Assembly: GCA_009760855.2 (NCBI GenBank)
Contig: WPIO01000037.1
Coordinates: 916,501 to 970,000 of the forward strand
Direction of reading: 5' to 3'
Length of the DNA stretch: 53,500 bases
DNA from: Cristatella mucedo
Taxonomy: Eukaryota; Bryozoa; Phylactolaemata; Cristatellidae
Below the pieces are notes generated by a model that did not search any database, was not told where the DNA came from, and was given only the letters and a program-made list of their open reading frames with translations. Every line of letters begins with the position of its first letter. Within the stretch, counting starts at the first letter, position 1. Below are positions 46,954 to 53,500 of this stretch, in pieces. The translations under genes and the position numbers were made by a program.

Positions 46954-48719
46954 ATATGTGCAAAGGCCTGCGATACTCGACGCTCGAGTTACAGCGAGTG
47001 ATTAACCCATTTCGATATAGCTTTCTGCTCTATCTGCTATCAGTACTGATAAATGAGCCACGGGTAGGTCATCAGAGCAGAGTGCTATTAAAGGTTAAGC
47101 CATTCCAAGTATAGAAGTAGTAACCAAGTTTCAGTTTGTTAAGCCTCTTGGGGATCTTATGAAACCAGGAGAAATCTTGAGGATGAAAACAAACGCTCAC
47201 CAATAACCGTTGGAATAGATGAGACAGCTGGAATCGATCGACAAGATACTCTACCCCAGCAGAGCTCCGACGCAGCTCCCAATAAGTAACATTAGTGGTC
47301 CAAATGTTGTAAACCCAAACGCAAAAGTAATTGTAAAGTCAGCTGCCTACTCCACAGGGGTAAGCTAAATGGCTCCTTAGATGGCCCGGTCCTACAAAAT
47401 GGATATAAATAAAAAAAGCTCACAAGGCAGGGTGTGTTACTCGGCGACGGTCATTAACAAGGAGCGTAAATTACACAAGTGTAAGCGTTGTGGACAAGAT
47501 ATAAGCCAAGTTGAATCTCGATGTTTTGTGAGCAACTTTGGCCAGCTAAGTCGGTTACAAGCTTTCGTATCTCTGCTAAGCTGTTGGCCCATCGCAGGCA
47601 CGCACCGAAAACCAGTAAGGTACTATTCGCCACAACAACGTCCATAATACAGCGTTAGGATGCAGCTTTACAGCACCAAAGCACGCTCTACAGGTTTGAC
47701 CTCGAATTGGTTAGGGCCTGTCCTTAAAAGTAAAAGGATTGAAGCATGGTTACAGCTACACTGCTGCCACTAATGAATCTCTGTAGTAATGGGCACTGTG
47801 AAATTGCTCGCAACAACACTCTGAGACTTCGATTAGGACTTGGTCCAATCGAGCTGCAGCTTAAAAGGCAGGGTTCACGAGCAGCAGATAGCAGAGATGG
47901 CGATACGAGGTAAGGAGAAAATCTTCGATTGGCAAGTGTTAGAAGGACGGTTTTGTCAGAATGGCTCTTACAGGCTTCCTAAATACCTTTAAATTATCAA
48001 ACGTCCTTTTGCTATAACGGCAACATACTGCACATACTGCTGCAGCAGCAGAGCCAGACGGATTTCTGCTGCTCCCATCCTGCACATTACACAGCATGCC
48101 CAGCACGTCGGAAAAACGGTGATCACGGGCAATGCCGGACAGCCTATTTACTCACAAAATCCGCAAAAAAGCACATCCGCTTTCACGTGCCAGGCAAAGC
48201 GTGCCAGTGGCGCGATCGTGCAAATAACGCATCATGCTACAATCTACTCGAGAGCATCCGCTGGCGAAGTCAGGGAAGCATCAACTCGTGACCCTCCCGA
48301 GTCAGCTCGTGACTTCTTTTACATAGACAAGGACCGCACGTTGCTCTAGTGGTGGCATGCATCCATTACAAAACCGAGTTGAACTACATGCATGTATATC
48401 TATGTATGCATAGAGAGCATACCATACCCAGGCCAGCTTCACACAAACGCCTACACGTACGAACGCAAGCAAGCCGATGAAGTTAGGTTAGCCAGGCAGC
48501 AGGGGGGGGGGGACTGCCGGGTGAGTGCGGTGGCTGACTTCGGCATTGCGCTCGAGGCATGCATGGGCTAGTGTGCGACTGGCTGCTGCCGCCTGTGTGA
48601 CGTGCACAGTGGGGAGGCACAGGCCGTGAGCTCTCACAGACCGTGCGTGCGGGCCATCGCTGCCGGCTGAGCAAAAGACACGCTCGGTGCTTGTCATCAC
48701 TGCCGACTTCGACACCGTC
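46954..48719. other. Spacer of the inverted duplication and BRPF downstream region
   Basis: No protein similarity. A Cys-pair peptide frame at 47381-47647 is short and unsupported. A poly-G run lies at 48502-48512. No canonical minus-strand AATAAA was found close to the BRPF stop. Confidence 0.4.
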
Positions 48720-51700
48720 TCAGGTGCTGCCAAACGGCATCTCGCCGCTGACGCGTTTCTGGTGCACGATGGCCTTCTCGTAGGCCTTCTGCACGGCCTT
48801 GCGAACGTTGGGCTTCTTGTTCTCGGCGAGCTTCACGTTGTCCAGGCCCGAGTCGACGCCGAGTGGCTCGAGCTTGTTTCGAGGCAGCCACTGCCTGCAG
48901 CGCAGAAGGAAGTAGTGAAGAAAAGAGACCGATGATCAGCGGCCGGAAGTTCTTCTGCATCTGCACAAGCGCCTGGGCGAGCGCCGGCTCCAGACGTCCA
49001 TCCTTGGACCGCACTTTTTCACCGTTTGCCCTTTCTGGTGTGAAGTGATTGCTTGGCCATCTACTAACCACCACCCTAGCGAATGGCAGTGAAGCCAGCC
49101 GCCAGCAGTTGCATGCCAGTGCAAGGCGGGCACCACGACGTTAGCTAACGAATCCGAACGCAGCACTCCTATCGCTAGGTGCAAGCCGAAATGCTAGCGA
49201 ATCGGGGTGCAGCATTCCTGTCGGTGTTCCAAGACAAAGAGATTTGTGTTCCTGATTAAAGTCTGCGCACCAGAAAGAAGTACACGTTGCCGAGTACCGT
49301 TGGTTCTTCAAAGGGGTGCATGGTTAGCATGACACACATGCACCGAGCTGGCTTGGTCCAGCAGCTAAGGTGCTCTCGCCCCGGGGACCAAGGTCTGGCT
49401 GAGGTCGTGGGCTCGAGCCCTGAGGCATATGTGAAGCACCTGAATAGAGATTAAGTTCTCTTGGGGCACTATACAAATGAATTATATATATTTGTGTAAC
49501 AGATGATTGAGGCATATTCTCGGCTGAGGCCTCGATACCGAGTGCTATGCATGGCGAGGACATTATATCAAGTGCTGTCACTGTGCGGTAGGTACAGTGA
49601 CCTTCAGCTCTTTGCTGATGCCTCCTCTTACACTGTAGCAGCTGCAGCTGCCATCTCTACTCTGCCAGGAACAGATTTTAGCCTCGAAAGCCCAGAACAA
49701 GCGAGTGATTTGGCAGTCGTACCAGAACGGCTGTGTCAACTGTGCCCATGCATGGGCTGCGCGCCATGAATGAGTCTAGCAGCAGAGCTGCTGAGGCTGC
49801 AGGGGGGGGGGAGGTGGGGTGAAAACAAAGCTGAGGCTTTGGAGGCTGCGGAGGTGGCCCCCCCCCCCCCCCCCCGCCGGCGGGGGTGAGGACAAAGAGA
49901 ATGCTGAGCCGATTTTTCGAATGAGTCAGGCTGCATGAGCAGGGGGGCCAGCTAATAAATTCAGTGGCAGCAGTGGTTCGGCTATGGGGGTTTCTGTCAC
50001 CCTTATACTGATACACATAGCCTGCCCTCACTAAGTTAGGGTAATTATAACATTTCATAAAAATTTTGCTTTTCAATAAGCATAAACATAGATGGATGAC
50101 ATAGAACTCATTGAACTGACAAAGTAAATTAAACGAAACAAAACATGACATTTTCAAAAGCAGTGAACCTGCAGGGTCTTAGGGAATTTGTCATGAACTA
50201 TCTGTAATTGCTTCTTGAGTTGTAAAGCATCTGGATAGACATTCGGCTCATTTAGATTGCTACACAAAGATATTGCTATTACTATTATTAATTATCCTTA
50301 TTATTAGGAATACGATGTAATTGCAGATGAGGTGCACTGGCAGGTGAAACAGCGTCGCACTATTTGATTTGACAACAAGACCAATCAGCGCTGCTGCATA
50401 GCTTATAATAATATCGTTTAATTTAAAAAAAACACTTATATACAATTCAAACTAATACTGATAAATATATATCTAACTTAGTTGCATTCGCTGTTCAAAT
50501 GGCAGCAGGTTATATTAGTTTTCTGCCCCAAATACAAGCCACACGGAGTAGGTGGGGCAGAGCTTCCAGGTAGTCGGCGAACGGCTCATGGCCGAAACGA
50601 TTGGCTTCTGAAGGGGGCAGCAGAGTGGATGACAAGGGTGAGGAAGGGCGCCAGCCAAGCACTTGCCACGTCCTCTTTGCATCGAAGAATAAGACGAGAT
50701 AGACAGGTTCCTTGATCTTCTTCTGCATGTCGAGGACGTCACTTGGAGGCACCGGAATCGGTACGCCATTGTGGTAGATACCCTCCTTGGGCATGCTCGG
50801 ATCGATAATCTAGAACGAAGATCAAACGGAGCTGCTGCTCGAGGGCACTTGTCTGTGAACGGCGATCAAAGCATACATTTCAGCATAGCCACATTCGGGC
50901 GGTATAGAGCTGAATAGTATGCACATTCGTGTAAGCATGCATGCATTATGCATGCACAGATGCGCCTGCATGCATGCAGACACCCACGCCCACGAGCACG
51001 AACCTACACATGCACGCCAAGGTACACGCATACACGTGTGTATACACACATGCAAACACCCACCCAATGTGCACATGCGCACTTGTCCACACAAGCGTGC
51101 ACATTCAGGCATGGGCGGTAAACCCCGGCGCTAAACCCCACACATGATTCATTCAGAGAAATTCAGAGAAATTCATGCCAAACACTTGTCACCTTCCTTT
51201 TCTTAACAACTTGCACAGCAGCAGTGACATTGGGGCAGTAACTTCTGAGTGCAGTGTTGCAGAAATAAGCCTATGGCTGCAGGCAAGCGCTCCAACTTTA
51301 AGGGTATTAGGGCCGAGTTGGCTTGACCTGCCCTCGCTCGACACACAACAGCTCTTCAAAGCAGAAACATGCAAGTGTGACTGTCAGCTTATCTCTGCAT
51401 CCGGTCATTATCACTGTCATGAGCACATGCCTGTTCAGACATTAGAGAAACTGAAGACGATCGAATGTACCACATAGCTGATTTTCATTATTCAGTCGAA
51501 TACCAATAGTGCACAGAATAGGTCTACCAACAAAATCAAAATTTAAAAGTTAAGCAAAAGATGCATTTTGGTAAATTTCACACATAAACTAAAAATAAAT
51601 AGTTAACTGCACGGAATTTTTGCATCCATATACATATATTATGCTGATACAAGCGCTACTTGAGTCCGCTTGCTGCAGCAGCCACATATGCAGAAACGTA

Positions 51701-52307
51701 ATCACCATCTGTTTTTGGGAGAAAAGTAGTGGTCACACCGGATTCAAACAGTGGTAGTAGTAGTAATAATAATAATAATACACTTGATAAAGCGCCCTCA
51801 GAGAACTCAATCTCTTTCTAGGCGCTTGACAGTGGTCACGTGACACCTGGTTGTGCATATACAGCTGCTGCAGTGAGTTGACAGCGGTAACACTTTCATT
51901 ACTAGAGCACATGTGTAACCATGAACAAATTGCATTTAGTAAACTGTCCACTACCCCCCAATGCATACAGACAGTTGCACAATACACAGCCGAACAGTAG
52001 AATTCCAGCAAATCCACAGGGGTCGAGCACAGTGCATACCTGCCGAACTGTACAGCAACAAAGCGGTTGCTAGGTAATGTGCTCAGCGCCAGCACAGAAA
52101 GCGGGAGTACGCACCAGTGCCGGATACCATGGGTAGCCACTGCACTTGGCCCAAACCAGATCGAGAGGACTCAAGGGCACCACCTCAGTGCTCGACCTCT
52201 CATATCCACCGCCTGGAGTAGACCTGACTGTTGAACGGGAAAAACCGATTTTGTGTCCTGCTGCTGTACTGCCATAGATATTATGCCAGATGGACGCCGA
52301 GCAAAAA

Positions 52308-52373
<66 letters not shown>

Positions 52374-52616
52374 ACAAACAAACAAGCAGGGGAGAGGGAA
52401 GGCAGAGAGAGTGAGAAAGAGAAGTGACGACTCACGTCGCTGCGACTGCCTCTTGTCACCGTCCGTGTCAGTCGTGCCATCGTCATCCTCTGTCGTCTCG
52501 GTGGCAGTCTCCTCCGACTCTTCGGTGGCTTCGTGCTCCGACGACTCGGATTCCTCCATCTCTGATGCACTCATCAAGTTTCCGACCAGGGCATTTCTAT
52601 ACTTGAGGAAACTCTC
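48720..52616 (-). CDS. BRPF1: BRPF1-family protein, C-terminal four exons (acidic linker and PWWP domain); 5' part outside the window
   Basis: BRPF proteins scaffold MOZ/MORF (KAT6) and HBO1 histone acetyltransferase complexes in the nucleus; their C-terminal PWWP domain binds H3K36me3 nucleosomes. Exons in order: 52436-52616, 52115-52263, 50663-50809, 48720-48890, giving 215 residues plus TGA. Phases close throughout. The first visible exon begins after a CCTAG acceptor and runs into a Glu/Ser/Thr/Asp-rich stretch. The second carries [18 protein letters not shown], the start of the PWWP fold with the variant core YPWYP. The third carries [16 protein letters not shown] and [13 protein letters not shown]. 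The fourth carries [11 protein letters not shown] and a basic helix ([16 protein letters not shown]). Bromodomain and PHD exons must lie beyond 53500. The exon 3/4 junction is ambiguous between GT-AG and GC-AG splicing with the same protein. Drosophila Br140 is the expected one-to-one relative. Confidence 0.94.
48825..49488 (-). repeat. Right arm of ~665 bp inverted duplication (likely the source copy)
   Basis: This arm lies in the functional BRPF gene. It covers the 3' end of the last intron with a sense-strand SINE-B at its outer end, and the first 66 coding bases after the TGG codon. The intact exon here makes it the probable donor. The spacer between arms is about 1.87 kb. Confidence 0.9.
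49346..49488 (+). repeat. tRNA-derived SINE, family B (in the last BRPF intron)
   Basis: Box A region TTGGTCCAGCAGCTAAGGTG, box B region GTGGGCTCGAGCC, body GAAGCACCTGAATAGAGATT, tail AAGTTCTCTTGGGGCACTAT followed by acaaatgaatta. It sits antisense to BRPF and forms the outer end of the right arm of the inverted duplication. Confidence 0.85.
49802..49875. repeat. Poly-G and poly-C tracts
   Basis: A run of ten G near 49802-49811 and a run of eighteen C at 49858-49875, separated by GGAGGCTGCGGAGG-type sequence, in the last BRPF intron. The BRPF pre-mRNA would carry a G18 run with G-quadruplex potential. Such tracts are also prone to sequencing error. Confidence 0.85.
51750..51826 (-). repeat. 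L2 LINE 3' tail in the BRPF intron
   Basis: The reverse complement has GCGCCTAGAAAGAGATTGAG, then TTCTCTGAGGGCGCTTTATC and (TTA)n, almost identical to the LINE end at 19850-19921. The orientation is sense to BRPF. Confidence 0.75.
52310..52372 (-). repeat. (CT)n (transcript sense) microsatellite upstream of a BRPF acceptor
   Basis: About 31 GA units on the plus strand, that is CT in the BRPF pre-mRNA, ending about 45 nt before the exon that carries the first part of the PWWP domain. Confidence 0.95.
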
Positions 52617-52872
52617 CTAGGAATTCATGATGAAACCCAAGATCACTTGCCAAGCAGTGGAGCGAGTACAAGGGAACAAATGGGTACAGCTGGAAACAGG
52701 TCCTAAGCAGCATAGAAAATAACGAAGCCTTCTTAAGTGCAACGGTGTATAGGTCACGGCTCAAATCTGCAGCTAATGCTCTGGTGCCAGCATCACGTGC
52801 GTCTGGTCTGGTTTATGCGAATCAAGCTAGCTAACCATAACCACTACTATATCAAGTGGAATGCCCACGGGT

Positions 52873-53005
52873 CTTAGACAGGAAGGGGAAAGGTGCTCGC
52901 ACTTCAAGATTCCGGTCGAAGGCTTTTGCACTGCAGCAAGCAATTCCTATACGTCTACTGCAATCAGGGTGAAAGCTGCTAAAGCTGGTAAGTGACCTTC
53001 ACCTT
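52873..53005 (+). repeat. Degenerate SINE, family A
   Basis: In the intron upstream of the first visible BRPF exon. It keeps GGGGAAAGGTGCTCGCAC, a CGGTCGAAGG box-B remnant, and GAAAGCTGCTAAAGCTGGT. It is heavily mutated. Confidence 0.45.
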
Positions 53006-53500
53006 CAGCTTCTTTCAAGGTACTTTTTCTTTAAAGCCATGTCACCTAGCATGCCAAGCCACCACTCAGTGACCTCCAATGCAATATAATCGTGCTCAAT
53101 AACATAAATGGGCATTGATCACAATTTGATCACACTGTATACAATTAGTCTTTCCTTAAGTATTCCTGCTTAATGGACTTCGGTTAGCTTGGCTACTAGT
53201 GGCAGAACACAGCTGGGTATCACCAATTTGCTAAGCATGCACCACCAGAGCGTTTAATGCTGATACAGCCAAAGTACTTAGTACACATGACTAAGCAATT
53301 TTAAAGTTGATGCAAACCACGGTTTTCTTGACAAAAGCTTATGCGCTGCCGACCAGCAAGTAGGATGCTGACAAGAGGCTTAATTGCAGCATTGCTCAGG
53401 CTTATAGATACCGGGCCGTGTCATAAGCTAACGAATCTCGAAACCTAGTATCTCTACCTAGCTAGCCAAAGAAAGCCAATTAGTTCGGTGGTCGCTATTG

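Noticed and set aside
46704-47114. 136-codon open frame on the plus strand
   Set aside because: It runs through the inverted copy of the BRPF intron and exon in a frame other than the coding one.
47381-47647. Frame with CKRCGQ and nearby cysteines, reminiscent of a zinc ribbon
   Set aside because: Short, no second clear Cys pair at the right spacing, no supporting splice structure; the region looks intergenic.
48697-49074. 125-codon open frame on the minus strand overlapping the BRPF last exon
   Set aside because: Out of frame with the conserved [11 protein letters not shown] sequence; the true frame starts at the splice acceptor.
50919-51147. His/Cys-rich frames that might suggest a metal-binding protein
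   Set aside because: Produced by a CATGCA/ACAC low-complexity stretch in the BRPF intron.

Overview
This is a gene-poor stretch of animal nuclear DNA. Exons are short and separated by repeat-laden introns of 0.1 to 6 kb. There are long (CT)n/(GA)n microsatellites, tRNA-derived SINEs and decayed L2-type LINEs with (TTA)n tails. The gene content points to a metazoan. The L2 retroposons ending in a 'GGGCGCTTTATCAAGTG...ATTATT' tail suggest an invertebrate (chelicerate, lophotrochozoan or similar), but I cannot name the species.

Three protein-coding genes could be rebuilt exon by exon, with every splice phase closing. (1) Minus strand, 5961-17366: a complete nine-exon cytosolic NAD-dependent glycerol-3-phosphate dehydrogenase (GPD1 family, 378 aa). 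(2) Plus strand, 30685-42798: a complete fourteen-exon autophagy receptor of the TAX1BP1/CALCOCO family (846 aa) with an N-terminal SKICH domain, a non-canonical LC3-interacting motif, a long coiled coil and one C-terminal zinc finger. (3) Minus strand, 48720-52616: the last four exons of a BRPF1-family histone acetyltransferase scaffold (acidic linker plus PWWP domain), whose 5' part lies beyond the right edge. The three genes have unrelated functions and are neighbours only by position.

Layout: 1-5.9 kb is microsatellite, a possible orphan first exon and antisense LINE debris. 6-17.4 kb is GPD1. 17.4-18.2 kb is a promoter-like interval with a candidate divergent first exon. 18.2-30.3 kb is LINE and SINE debris, an orphan CpG-rich island (24.4-25.3 kb), a C-tract element and AT-rich DNA. 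30.3-43.3 kb is the TAX1BP1-like gene, with a dead L2 LINE in intron 1. 43.3-48.7 kb is repeats plus an inverted partial copy of the BRPF last exon. 48.7-53.5 kb is the BRPF 3' end.

The most notable structures are a ~665 bp inverted duplication (about 1.9 kb spacer) that copied the 3' end of a BRPF intron, its SINE and 22 codons of the last exon; a SINE family that shares its 3' tail with the resident L2 LINE; a BRPF intron that fits GC-AG splicing at least as well as GT-AG; and (CT)n arrays sitting just upstream of splice acceptors in two different genes. I saw no CRISPR array, no operon, no rRNA or convincing tRNA gene, and nothing I would call a new biological system.
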